A DNA stretch of 64,000 bases, from assembly GCA_900466475.1 (NCBI GenBank), contig UBMI01000032.1:124001-188000 (forward strand), read 5' to 3'. The position numbers were made by a program, and so were the translations under genes. Below the pieces are notes generated by a model that searched no databases, was not told the DNA's origin, and saw only the letters and a program-made list of their open reading frames with translations. Numbering within the stretch: the stretch's first letter is position 1; each line of letters begins with the position of its first letter. Positions 7,736-16,359 of this stretch are shown here, in pieces. This DNA comes from Hyphomicrobiales bacterium (GTDB lineage: Bacteria; Pseudomonadota; Alphaproteobacteria; Rhizobiales; Rhizobiaceae).

Positions 7736-9433
7736 TCATGCAGCTTCGTCGATGGCCCATTTTCTGAGGATCTTCGCAGCGCGTTCCTCGTTGATCTCCA
7801 CCATACGGGCAAGCTTGCGTTCCGGACCTTCCTTGACGCGGCGGTTGAAGTTGCCGTCGTCGTCGCCGAGACTGAGCAGATCCTCGGTGCTGTCGAAGCC
7901 GAAGTCGGAGCCGAAGCCATCCATGAGAGCACCGCCCGCCGCAGCACCCGCCGGTGCGAAGTCGGGAAGTTCCAGGCCGGCCGATTCCGGAGTGGCGTCG
8001 CCGAAGACTGCGGCGGAGGATGTACCCGAGCCGCTGACGGTGCGGATGAGAGGACGCACGCCCAGCCAGATCACCACGAAGGCTACCGCAACGAAGGCCA
8101 GCGAGTTGATGATGCCTGCGAGGTTGCGGCTCAGCATATCCATGACATGGACACCGCCGTTGGCATCGTCGAGCAGCTGGTTTTCGAGGAAATCCATGGG
8201 GGTGACGGTGATGACGTCGCCGCGGTTCGGATCGATGCCGGCGGCCGAGGCGACGATCTTCTGCATCTCGGCCACATAGGCGTCAATCTTGGCCTGGTCG
8301 GCGGGCTCGCCTACCATCTTGGCGATACGGCCCTTGTTGACGACGACGGCGACCGAGAGCTTTTCGACCCGGTAGCTGTTGCGCGTGGTGGCCGTGGTCT
8401 TGCTGTTGATTTCGTAGTTGGTCTGTTCTTCCCGTTTGTCGGACTTGTCCTGCGATTGCGGACCATTTGCGCCGCCGGCCTGTGGAGCCGCCTGCGGAAT
8501 GTTCTGTTCGACCGTCGTCGCATTGTCGGACTGATTCTGCTGCGACTGCTGTGCTTCCTTCGTGGAGCGAACGGAGCGCTCGACCTTGGATTCCGGATCG
8601 TAGGTGGTTTCCTGGATCTGCTGGGCGTCGGTGTTAAGATTGGCCGTGACGCTGGAGCGGAAGTTGTCCATGCCGAGGAAAGGTGCGAGCGCCTTGTCGA
8701 TGTTGGATTCGACTTCCTGCTGGACATTCTGGACGATGTTGAGCGAGCGGTTCAGCGTGCCGTTGGCGGCATCATCGCCGGAAGCGAGAAGCTGGCCGGC
8801 CGAATCGAGGATCGTCACGTCAGCGACATCGAGTCCCGGCACGGCGGAGGCGACGAGATGGCGGATCGAGGTGGCCGCGTTTCGTCCTGTCGCGGCGCTG
8901 GCGCGAATCATGACGGAAGCCGTCGGCTTCTGTTCGGCCTTCCGGAAGTTGCCGACCTCGGGCATGACGATGTGGACGCGTGCGGCGGTGATGCCTGAGA
9001 TCGACTGGATGGTGCGGGCGATTTCACCTTCGAGCGCACGGACGCGGGTCACTTCCTGCATGAAGGAGGTGAGGCCGAGCGAGCCCACATTGTCGAAGAG
9101 TTCGTAGCCGGCATTGGCGCTGTTCGGCAGGCCGCGCTCTGCAAGCAGCAGACGGGCCTTGCCGGTCATGCCGGCCGGTACGGTGATGCTGGAGCCATCG
9201 GTCCCGACCTGGAAATCGACATTGCTTTCAGCGAGTGCCATGCTGATCTGATTGAGATCAGTCGTCTCCAGGCCGACATAAAGCGTTTCCTGGGCCGGTT
9301 TGTTGACGAAAATTGCGGCCGCCAGGATGATTGCGATGGAAGCGGCGCCGACCCCACCAAGGATCATCAAACGCGTCCGCCCAAGGGAACCAAAGTTCTT
9401 AATAATCTGAACTAATTGATTTAACAGATTCAT
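7736..9433 (-). CDS. fliF: Flagellar M-ring protein FliF
   Basis: FliF builds the membrane MS ring that carries FliG and houses the export gate. The 565-residue product has a first transmembrane helix near residues 22-45 (MILGGVGAASIAIILAAAIF), a YscJ-like ring-building motif domain (residues about 50-230), a long disordered Gln/Asn-rich stretch near 290-330, a second transmembrane helix near 440-465, and an acidic FliG-binding C-terminus (EERAAKILRKWAIDEAA). It is followed by a strong terminator and preceded by a 112-base gap after cheT. The assignment is firm. Confidence 0.96.
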   Translation of the reverse strand: MNLLNQLVQIIKNFGSLGRTRLMILGGVGAASIAIILAAAIFVNKPAQETLYVGLETTDLNQISMALAESNVDFQVGTDGSSITVPAGMTGKARLLLAERGLPNSANAGYELFDNVGSLGLTSFMQEVTRVRALEGEIARTIQSISGITAARVHIVMPEVGNFRKAEQKPTASVMIRASAATGRNAATSIRHLVASAVPGLDVADVTILDSAGQLLASGDDAANGTLNRSLNIVQNVQQEVESNIDKALAPFLGMDNFRSSVTANLNTDAQQIQETTYDPESKVERSVRSTKEAQQSQQNQSDNATTVEQNIPQAAPQAGGANGPQSQDKSDKREEQTNYEINSKTTATTRNSYRVEKLSVAVVVNKGRIAKMVGEPADQAKIDAYVAEMQKIVASAAGIDPNRGDVITVTPMDFLENQLLDDANGGVHVMDMLSRNLAGIINSLAFVAVAFVVIWLGVRPLIRTVSGSGTSSAAVFGDATPESAGLELPDFAPAGAAAGGALMDGFGSDFGFDSTEDLLSLGDDDGNFNRRVKEGPERKLARMVEINEERAAKILRKWAIDEAA

Positions 9434-9545
9434 TCTGTTCTCGCACGATCCGTCAAAGACAAAGCAGGCTTATTGCCTCATTTGACGAATAGACGCCGAA
9501 ACTTGTGCGAGCGTTTCGTTCAGCGCATCTAGGAGAATTGCAGTA

Positions 9546-9935
9546 TCAGAAGAAATCGAAGTCGCCGGCAGCCTTGCTGAGCGGCTGGGAGTGGCCGTGG
9601 CGCGTACCGCCGCCGAGCGCTTTCTGCATCTCGGCAAGCTTGACGAGGCTGAGTGCGGTCGCGACATCGATCGACCAGTTATGCGGAATTTCACCGGTGA
9701 TGGTGTCGATGAACTCGGCGAGACCGCGCGATTTCTGCACGGCGAGATCGATACCCTGCATCACCTTCATGCTATCGGGAGAATTGAGGATTTCCGAGCC
9801 GCCCAGTTCGATCAGCTGAGGTTCGATCCGTTCGATCAGATAGGCAACATCGTGAAGCTCGGAGACAATGCGCATCAATACGTCGCTGAGCGCCTCAACC
9901 GGCGATGGCGGCTCGATCATCGGTGTAAAAGTCAT
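9546..9935 (-). CDS. cheT: Chemotaxis protein CheT (formerly orf10)
   Basis: This small acidic cytosolic protein of 129 residues lies directly after cheD, where Sinorhizobium meliloti has cheT. There the protein has been reported to act with the CheR methyltransferase in adaptation. The sequence (ALSDVLMRIVSELHDVAYLI and the SLVKLAEMQKALGGG tail, ending GDFDFF) is mostly helical and has distant similarity to CheZ-like helices, but carries no recognised catalytic motif. Assignment rests on size, position and overall likeness to the rhizobial family, and the function is taken from that family. Confidence 0.75.
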   Translation of the reverse strand: MTFTPMIEPPSPVEALSDVLMRIVSELHDVAYLIERIEPQLIELGGSEILNSPDSMKVMQGIDLAVQKSRGLAEFIDTITGEIPHNWSIDVATALSLVKLAEMQKALGGGTRHGHSQPLSKAAGDFDFF

Positions 9936-9951
9936 ATAAAAATCCTCGCCA

Positions 9952-10506
9952 TTAAAAGAATTCGATACTGGTCTCGGCGGGCTTTTGCGGAGCGGCGGGG
10001 CGCTGCTCGAGAGCGACAGTTCTCTGGGTTTCGGCGCCGGTCAGGGGGTATTGCCGGGCACGACCGGACACCGGCCAGTATTCGATCTTGCGTCCATGCT
10101 CACCGCCCGTGCTGGAGCTGACCACCGGAATGCCTTCATCTCGAAGGAACTGCATGGCGAAGGCTGCGTTCTGCTCGCCGACATTCGAGAATGTCGAGAT
10201 CGTCTTCGCTCCTCCGAAGATCTTGGCCTCCAGCCGGTCGCGCCGCGCGCCCTTTTTCAGGAGGCCGTTAATCAGCAGTTCCATGAGATGCACGCCGTAG
10301 CGCGTGGCATCGCCGCCGGTCATCGGGGTGTTGCCTGTCCCCGGCAGCAGAAAGTGGTTCATGCCGCCGACACCTGCGACGGGATCTCTGAGGCAGGCTG
10401 CCACGCACGAGCCAAGGATGGTCGAAAGCACCGCATCCGGATCACTCAAGACCTTGTATTCACCCTGAATGATGTGCACGCGGCGGGCCGCACCCTCAGT
10501 GATCAT
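9952..10506 (-). CDS. cheD: Chemoreceptor glutamine deamidase CheD
   Basis: CheD deamidates glutamines in chemoreceptors and in many bacteria modulates CheC or CheA output. The 184-residue product has the catalytic Cys34 in LGSCVAACLRDP, His51 in GGMNHFLLPG, and the conserved RYGVHLMELLINGLLKKGA helix followed by AKIFGGA. The start at 10506 overlaps the end of cheY2 by four bases (ATGA), indicating translational coupling in the che operon. Confidence 0.95.
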   Translation of the reverse strand: MITEGAARRVHIIQGEYKVLSDPDAVLSTILGSCVAACLRDPVAGVGGMNHFLLPGTGNTPMTGGDATRYGVHLMELLINGLLKKGARRDRLEAKIFGGAKTISTFSNVGEQNAAFAMQFLRDEGIPVVSSSTGGEHGRKIEYWPVSGRARQYPLTGAETQRTVALEQRPAAPQKPAETSIEFF

Positions 10507-10892
10507 TTCAGGGCTCCAAACACGGCTTCGATGGCCGCTTTCATCTTTTCGATGGTGAAGGGCTTTGCCAGAACGTTGTTTGCGCCAAGCTGTGCTGCCT
10601 TGGTCACCAGCGCACGGTCGCCCTGTGCGGTGAGGATGATGAAGGCCGCCTTCTTGGTGTTCGGGTTGCTGCGCACGGCCTGAAGGAAGCCGATGCCATC
10701 CATCTTCGGCATGTTGAAGTCGGAGATGACAAGATGATGGGGCTGCTCCGCCATGATCTTCATGCCCTGCTCGCCGTCGCCGGCAGAGGTGATCTGCTTG
10801 AAGCCCAGCTGCGTCAGTGCGTCGCTGAGCAGCAAGCGGCTTGTAACCTGATCGTCAACGATCAGAACTTTGATTTTCTCCGCGATCGACAT
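10503..10892 (-). CDS. cheY2: Chemotaxis response regulator CheY2
   Basis: This is a single receiver domain of 129 residues. Phospho-acceptor Asp58 lies in LVISDFNMP, the acidic pair is in LIVDDQ, and Lys is in VLAKPF. In the rhizobial two-CheY scheme CheY2-P is the main effector that binds FliM and slows the motor, while CheY1 drains phosphate from CheA. The gene sits between cheB and cheD, which is the CheY2 position; its start overlaps the cheB stop by one base (TAATG). Confidence 0.93.
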   Translation of the reverse strand: MSIAEKIKVLIVDDQVTSRLLLSDALTQLGFKQITSAGDGEQGMKIMAEQPHHLVISDFNMPKMDGIGFLQAVRSNPNTKKAAFIILTAQGDRALVTKAAQLGANNVLAKPFTIEKMKAAIEAVFGALK

Positions 10893-11938
10893 TATTCTGT
10901 CCCTTCCTTTCGGGCGGCTGTCATTTTCAGTATTTCTTCGCCGATAGCAGTCAGCGGTAGCTGCTGCTCAACTGCGCCAAGTTCGTAGGCAACTCTTGGC
11001 ATTCCGTAAACAACGCAGGTTTTTTCGTTCTGACCGAGCGTTCTTGCCCCTGCGTGGCGCATTTTCAACAGCCCGGCAGCGCCATCGCGCCCCATGCCGG
11101 TAAGGATAACGCCAACGGCATTGCGCCCGGCGAGTTCGGCAACCGAATCGAAGAGCACGTCGACCGACGGGCGGTGGCCATTGACCGGCGCCCGTTCCAC
11201 CAGCCGGCAGCAGGGCGCCGATGCGTTGGAGACCTGCAGATGACGTTCGCCGCCGGGTGCCAGATAGACCTTGCCGATCTCGAGACGGGCGCCATCGGTC
11301 GCTTCTTCCACGACCGGCGCACAGAGGCGGTTCAGCCGTTCGGAAAAGCTCTTCGTGAAGGTCGGCGGCATATGCTGGGTGATGACGGTCGGCGGGCAAT
11401 TCGCCGGGAATTTCTGCAGCACGGCGATCAGGGCTTCCACGCCACCGGTCGAAGAACCGATCGCGACGATCTTGCGACCGACGCGGAAATCGGCCACTGC
11501 GGTCGGCGTGACGGCGGCAGGCATGGCCGGCTTGGCGAAATTGCGCTGTGTGCGGGCGGCGGCCTTCACCTTCTCGATAAGGTCGCCGAACGGGCGCGGT
11601 TCACCCGGTTGCGGTTTGCCGACGCAATCGAAGGCACCGATTTCGAGGGCGGCGAGTGTCGCCTCCGCGCCGCGATGCGTCATCGTCGAGACCATGATGA
11701 CGGGCATGGGCCGCAGGCGCATGATTTTCTCGAGGAACTCGAGACCGTTCATGTTCGGCATCTCGATATCGAGCGTCACCACATCCGGGTTCAGCCGTTT
11801 GATCGCCTCGCGCGCTTCCAGGGCATCGCCGGCCTGACCGATGACATCGACTTCGGGATCCGAGCTCAAAACGGCCGAGATCAGGCCGCGCATGGTCGGC
11901 GAGTCGTCAACGACGAGAACTCTTGCCGGAGCGCTCAT
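10892..11938 (-). CDS. cheB: Chemotaxis methylesterase/glutaminase CheB
   Basis: CheB removes methyl groups from chemoreceptors during adaptation. The 348-residue product has an N-terminal receiver (Asp57 in VVTLDIEMP) and a C-terminal CheB methylesterase domain with all three catalytic signatures: Ser in IGSSTGGVEAL, His in ITQHMPPTFT, and Asp in TGMGRDGAAGL. Phosphorylation of the receiver by CheA relieves inhibition of the esterase. The ATG overlaps the cheR stop by four bases. Confidence 0.97.
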   Translation of the reverse strand: MSAPARVLVVDDSPTMRGLISAVLSSDPEVDVIGQAGDALEAREAIKRLNPDVVTLDIEMPNMNGLEFLEKIMRLRPMPVIMVSTMTHRGAEATLAALEIGAFDCVGKPQPGEPRPFGDLIEKVKAAARTQRNFAKPAMPAAVTPTAVADFRVGRKIVAIGSSTGGVEALIAVLQKFPANCPPTVITQHMPPTFTKSFSERLNRLCAPVVEEATDGARLEIGKVYLAPGGERHLQVSNASAPCCRLVERAPVNGHRPSVDVLFDSVAELAGRNAVGVILTGMGRDGAAGLLKMRHAGARTLGQNEKTCVVYGMPRVAYELGAVEQQLPLTAIGEEILKMTAARKEGTE

Positions 11939-12846
11939 GCCTTCCTCCCGATACCCTTGGTCATATAGCGATAGGTGGTGATGCCGATATTGTCGAAGAC
12001 GTTCTTGGCTTCGCCCGAAACTCGCTCGGAGTGACCGATATAGAGATGACCCCCTTCCGGCAGCAGGCCGGCGAAGCGCTGCCAGATCTTCATCTGCGTC
12101 GGCTCATCGAAGTAGATTACGACGTTACGGCAGAAGATGACGTCGAACTTGCCCTTGAACGGCCACTGGGCCATCAGGTTCAGCTCATTGTAGGTGATGA
12201 GACGTTTCACGCGGTCGTCGACCTGGTACTTGCGGCGCCCCTGCATCTCCACCTCGGTAAACCATTGCTTGCGCATGGCAGGCGAGACGGTTTCCAGCGC
12301 GTTTTCATCGTAGGCACCAGTACGGGCGACCGCGAGGATCTTCGGGTCGATGTCGGTCGCGAGAATCTTGAAGTCGTAGTCGGCGACATTCGGCATCATT
12401 GAGAGGACGGTCAGTGCGATCGAATAGGGCTCCTGCCCATCCGAGGACGCAGCCGACCATATCCGCACGCGGCCGCCGGCACGCGCCCGGTTCAGAAGAT
12501 CGGGCAGCACGTGGTCGCGCAGATGTTCGAAATGATGGTTCTCGCGGAAGAAACGCGTGAAATTTGTCGTCAGGTGCGACAGCATCTCGCGCCGGGCGGC
12601 AGCACCGGCCGGCGAGGCGACAAGATCGCAATATTCGCGAAAGCCCGAAAGGCCGAGATTGCGGATGTGCTTCGACAGACGAGAGTAGACCAGCGAAGCC
12701 TTCGTCTCATTGAGAAAGATGCCGGCATCCGCATAGATCATGGCGGCGATTTCCGAGAGATCGCGGCGCGTCAGCGGGTATTCGCCGCTCGCCAGAACCT
12801 CGTCGGCACCAGGCTGCCTCTGATCTTTTACGCCAAGTGCATTCAT
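11935..12846 (-). CDS. cheR: Chemotaxis protein methyltransferase CheR
   Basis: CheR methylates receptor glutamates using S-adenosylmethionine. The 303-residue product has the N-terminal all-helical domain (LTRRDLSEIAAMIYADAGIF) with the conserved NFTRFFRENHHFEHL segment, and the SAM-binding Rossmann domain (RVRIWSAASSDGQEPYSIAL, then KILATDIDPKILAVAR and DVIFCRNVVIYFDE). It overlaps cheW by four bases and cheB by four, typical of tight coupling. The assignment is firm. Confidence 0.97.
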   Translation of the reverse strand: MNALGVKDQRQPGADEVLASGEYPLTRRDLSEIAAMIYADAGIFLNETKASLVYSRLSKHIRNLGLSGFREYCDLVASPAGAAARREMLSHLTTNFTRFFRENHHFEHLRDHVLPDLLNRARAGGRVRIWSAASSDGQEPYSIALTVLSMMPNVADYDFKILATDIDPKILAVARTGAYDENALETVSPAMRKQWFTEVEMQGRRKYQVDDRVKRLITYNELNLMAQWPFKGKFDVIFCRNVVIYFDEPTQMKIWQRFAGLLPEGGHLYIGHSERVSGEAKNVFDNIGITTYRYMTKGIGRKA

Positions 12847-13310
12847 GCGGCTTCGCTTTCGGTATCTGGGAACAGGGCTTCGAGTTCGATCAGGCAGATC
12901 ATTCGCTTTTCGATCGAGAGAATGCCGCGAGCGAACTGACGCTGAAGGTCCGAGGAGATCTCGGGTGTCGGCTGAATGTCATCGTCAGTGACGGTCAGGA
13001 TGTCGGAAACAGCGTCGACCAGCAGGCCCACCACCTTGTGGTGGACCTGGGCGACGATGATGACGTGACGGGCACTCGGATCGGTCGGCTTCATGCCGAG
13101 CCGGGCCGACAGATCGATGATCGGCAGCACTGCACCACGCAGATTGATGACGCCCACCATATAGGATGGCGAGTGTGGCATTCCGGTCGCCGGGGTCCAG
13201 CCCCGGATCTCACGGACCGCCATGATGTTCACGCAGAATTCCTGATCGCCGATGCGGAATGCGATAAGCTCGTTTCCGCCGAGGGTCAGATTTTTCGCCG
13301 TGTACGACAT
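12843..13310 (-). CDS. cheW: Chemotaxis coupling protein CheW
   Basis: CheW links chemoreceptors to CheA. The 155-residue product is a single CheW domain: LIAFRIGDQEFCVNIMAVRE near the N-terminus, the IRGWTPATGMPHSPSYMVGV segment, and INLRGAVLPIIDLSARLGM. It is separated from the upstream cheA by only six bases and overlaps cheR. Confidence 0.96.
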   Translation of the reverse strand: MSYTAKNLTLGGNELIAFRIGDQEFCVNIMAVREIRGWTPATGMPHSPSYMVGVINLRGAVLPIIDLSARLGMKPTDPSARHVIIVAQVHHKVVGLLVDAVSDILTVTDDDIQPTPEISSDLQRQFARGILSIEKRMICLIELEALFPDTESEAA

Positions 13311-13316
13311 TGCCTC

Positions 13317-15617
13317 TTATCCTACTGCCGCCAGAGACATTTCCGCCTTGAGGGACTGTCCGCGCGAGGCGCCGACCACCGCGTCCACGTCCAGGATGAG
13401 GGCCACGCGGCCGTCACCGAGGATGGTTGCGGCAGCGATGCCCGGAACGTGGGTGTAGTTCGCCTCGAGGCTCTTGATGACGACCTGACGCTGCCCCTGG
13501 ATCGCATCGACCATGAGGGCGCGCTGACCGCCGCCTTCGGATTCGACGAGAAGGGCGACACCTTCGACCGGGTTTGCCTGGGTGGCGCGGAAGTTCAGGA
13601 TGCGACCGACATCGACCAGCGGGCAGAAGGAATTGCGGATCGAGATCAGGCGGTGGTTGGCACCGAAGGAGTGGATCGCGGCGGCTTCCGGCTGCAGGGT
13701 TTCGACGATGGCCGTCAGCGGCACGACCAGCGTCTGGCCGGCGACCGTGACCACCATGCCGTCGAGGACGGCGAGCGTCAGCGGCAGGCTCATCGTGAAG
13801 ACCGAGCCATGGCCCGGCTTCGAGGTGATGTTGATGCGACCGCCGAGCGCCTGGATCGAGCGCTTGACGACGTCCATGCCGACACCGCGACCGGAAATGT
13901 CGGAGATCTTGTCGGCCGTAGAGAAGCCCGGCAGGAAGATCAGGTTGTCGATTTCCTCATCCGACAGGTTGGCGTCAGGCGAGATCAGCTCGTTGGCGAT
14001 CGCCTTCTGGCGGACCTTTTCGCGGTTGATGCCGGCGCCGTCGTCGGCCAGTTCGATCAGGATGCGGCCCGAACGATGTTTTGCCGTCAGGCGGACCGTG
14101 CCTTCAGTGTTCTTGCCGGCAGCAGCACGCTTTTCAGGCGTTTCGATACCGTGGTCGACGGCGTTGCGGATCATGTGCGTCAGCGGCTCGGCCAGCTTGT
14201 CGATGACCGTCTTGTCCACTTCGGTGTTTTCACCTTCAGTGATCAGGCGGATCGACTTGCCGGTCATGTCGGCGATTTCGCGGACGATACGCGACATGCG
14301 CTGGAAGACCGGCTTCACGGGCTGGGCGCGGATCGCCATGACCGAGTCCTGGATCTCGCGGGTGAGCTGCTGCAGCTCTTCGAGGCCCATATTGATCGAG
14401 GACGTGCCGGTCGTATCGTTTTCGATGACGCTCTGGGAGAGCATCGCCTGGTTGATGACAAGCTCGCCGACGAGGTTGATCAGGCGGTCGACGCGATCGA
14501 GATCGACGCGGATCGTCTGGCCGGCGCTGGCAGCGGCATTGTTCTGGGCGGCAGCACTTGCTGCTGCAGCCGCAGCGGCGGCAGCCGATTCCTTCTTCTC
14601 GACACGGGCGGCAGCAGCAGCCATCTGCGTGACGTTGGTCGCCGTTTCGGCAGCAGCAACGGCCGCAGCCGTATCGTCGGCCGTGGTCTCGGCAGCAGCC
14701 GGTGCCTCAGAGGTACCGCCATCATCCAGGATCGAGAGATCGAACGGGACCGGGATCATCGGCAGTTCTTCATTGGTGTCGCCGGGCTTGGTGTCCTCTG
14801 CCGGCCTCACGGTCAGATCGCAATCCCATTCGGCGAATTCGAAGACCGAGCGGATGGCGTCTTCGCCCTTGTCCGTCTTGATCGTGATGTTCCAGAAGAA
14901 ATAGGCGCCTTCCGGATCGATCTCATCGAGGCCGGGCAGAGCATCGGTGTTGCAATAGATGCTCATCTCGCCGAGGCGGGAGAGATCACGCAGCAGAAGG
15001 GTGGCGTCATTACCCTTTGAATAGAGTTCGAAGCGCGGCTTGAAGATGATTTCATAGGCCGGCAGATCGATCGGCTTCTCTTCACCGCCGAAATCGTCGA
15101 AGGAGAAGGGGATCGGCTGGAAGCCGCTATCGTCGGTCGGCTTCGGAGTCGGGGCTGCGGCAGCCGGAGCAGCAGCGGCCTTGGGAACCGGCTTCGGTGC
15201 GGGCGCCTCGGAAACTGCCGAAGGAGACGGCAGCTCGCCGTGGGCAAGCGCTTCCAGTTCCTTGACGAGGCCGCGGCTTCTGCTTTCATCGACGCTGCCG
15301 CCATCGCGAGCAGCATTGGTCAGGTCGGCGAGCACGTCGGCCGACTTCAGCATGACCTTCAGGACGTCCTGGTTCGGCTCAAGCTTGTTGGAACGAACGC
15401 AATCAAGTGTGGTCTCGAAGACGTGGGCGAAGGCGACGAGGTCATCCAGACCGAAGGCACCGGCACCGCCCTTGATCGAATGTACCGCGCGGAAAACCGC
15501 ATTGACGGTTTCCGGGTCGCGATCGCCATCATTCATTTTCAGGAGACCGGATTCCAGTTCGGCGAGCTGTTCCTCGCACTCCTGGAAAAAGATCTCTTTG
15601 ATTTCGTTCATATCCAT
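13317..15617 (-). CDS. cheA: Chemotaxis histidine kinase CheA
   Basis: CheA autophosphorylates and feeds CheY1, CheY2 and CheB. The 766-residue product shows, in order, the P1 HPt domain with phospho-accepting His46 (AVHSIKGGAGAF), a Pro/Ala-rich linker and P2-like response-regulator docking region (about 150-290), an alanine-rich linker (about 300-370), the P3 dimerisation helix (VDRLINLVGELVINQAMLSQ), the P4 HATPase domain (HMIRNAVDHGIE; DDGAGI; GRGVGMDVV) and the C-terminal P5 CheW-like domain. The length is slightly above the usual because of the poly-Ala linker. The assignment is firm. Confidence 0.98.
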   Translation of the reverse strand: MDMNEIKEIFFQECEEQLAELESGLLKMNDGDRDPETVNAVFRAVHSIKGGAGAFGLDDLVAFAHVFETTLDCVRSNKLEPNQDVLKVMLKSADVLADLTNAARDGGSVDESRSRGLVKELEALAHGELPSPSAVSEAPAPKPVPKAAAAPAAAAPTPKPTDDSGFQPIPFSFDDFGGEEKPIDLPAYEIIFKPRFELYSKGNDATLLLRDLSRLGEMSIYCNTDALPGLDEIDPEGAYFFWNITIKTDKGEDAIRSVFEFAEWDCDLTVRPAEDTKPGDTNEELPMIPVPFDLSILDDGGTSEAPAAAETTADDTAAAVAAAETATNVTQMAAAAARVEKKESAAAAAAAAASAAAQNNAAASAGQTIRVDLDRVDRLINLVGELVINQAMLSQSVIENDTTGTSSINMGLEELQQLTREIQDSVMAIRAQPVKPVFQRMSRIVREIADMTGKSIRLITEGENTEVDKTVIDKLAEPLTHMIRNAVDHGIETPEKRAAAGKNTEGTVRLTAKHRSGRILIELADDGAGINREKVRQKAIANELISPDANLSDEEIDNLIFLPGFSTADKISDISGRGVGMDVVKRSIQALGGRINITSKPGHGSVFTMSLPLTLAVLDGMVVTVAGQTLVVPLTAIVETLQPEAAAIHSFGANHRLISIRNSFCPLVDVGRILNFRATQANPVEGVALLVESEGGGQRALMVDAIQGQRQVVIKSLEANYTHVPGIAAATILGDGRVALILDVDAVVGASRGQSLKAEMSLAAVG

Positions 15618-15637
15618 AGGAGCAAATCCTGGGCTTT

Positions 15638-16003
15638 TTAGGCGGTTACACGCTCGATGGCATCGATCAGCTTGGCGGGGTCGAAGGGCTTGACGATCCA
15701 GCCGGTGGCACCAGCCTGGCGGGCACGGTTCTTCTTTTCCGCGTCGCTTTCAGTGGTCAGCACCAGGATCGGGATCGCACGGTACTTCTCGTTGCGACGG
15801 ACACCTTCGATGAAGCCGAAGCCGTCGAGGCGCGGCATGTTGATGTCGGTAACGATGACGTCAGGATTGGACTCTTCGAGAACCTCGAGGCCTTCAACGC
15901 CGTCTTCAGCCTGGATCGTCTCGAAACCCGCGTTGTTCAGGGTTACGAGAAGCATGTTCCGGATGGTACGGGAATCGTCCACCGTCAATACTTTCTTCTT
16001 CAT
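15638..16003 (-). CDS. cheY1: Chemotaxis response regulator CheY1
   Basis: This 121-residue single receiver starts MKKKVLTVDDSRTIRNMLLV, with phospho-acceptor Asp53 in VIVTDINMP and the conserved Lys in WIVKPFDP. The frame is open much further upstream (to 16150), but that part overlaps cheS and is not receiver-like; ATG at 16003 overlaps the cheS stop in an ATGA. Position between cheS and cheA marks it as CheY1, the phosphate sink of the rhizobial pathway. Confidence 0.94.
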   Translation of the reverse strand: MKKKVLTVDDSRTIRNMLLVTLNNAGFETIQAEDGVEGLEVLEESNPDVIVTDINMPRLDGFGFIEGVRRNEKYRAIPILVLTTESDAEKKNRARQAGATGWIVKPFDPAKLIDAIERVTA

Positions 16004-16296
16004 TGCCGGATCTCCTTGGCAAGCAGATGGTCGATGTCGACGCCAACCAACTGCATGGTTTTCGTGAATGCGTCGGACACCTTCGAGAAGGTGATCGACT
16101 GCTTGTCCTGGTCCCAGGTCTTCTCGGCGGCCATCAGAACCTGGGCGCAAAGAGCGCCGATGCGTTCGACTGCCGAAGCATCGATCGCCAGAGGGTTTCC
16201 GCGCATGGAAAGAAGCTTGTCACGCAATGCGGACGCCTCATTGAGATCAAGAACCGCTGGCAACTCCAGCGTCTTGGCACTCTTCTTTGCTGCCAT
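16000..16296 (-). CDS. cheS: STAS-domain chemotaxis protein CheS
   Basis: This 98-residue protein has a STAS (anti-sigma-antagonist-like) fold: LELPAVLDLNEASALRDKLL, LAIDASAVERIGALCAQVL, and a C-terminal helix around FTKTMQLVGVDIDHLL. In S. meliloti CheS (previously orf2) binds CheA and speeds loss of phosphate from CheY1-P. It is placed between the receptor gene and cheY1 as in that species, with a four-base overlap into cheY1. The name follows family and context. Confidence 0.85.
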   Translation of the reverse strand: MAAKKSAKTLELPAVLDLNEASALRDKLLSMRGNPLAIDASAVERIGALCAQVLMAAEKTWDQDKQSITFSKVSDAFTKTMQLVGVDIDHLLAKEIRQ

Positions 16297-16359
16297 CAGC
16301 TTTTCCTTGTCCCCTTGTCCCCAACCCGCGAAAGCGAGCCGGCGTCATAATCCGATAGG

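Noticed and set aside
12837..15020. Plus-strand open frame of 727 codons opposite cheW and cheA
   Set aside because: It mirrors well-identified minus-strand chemotaxis genes and has a biased Asp/Arg/His composition typical of antisense translation.
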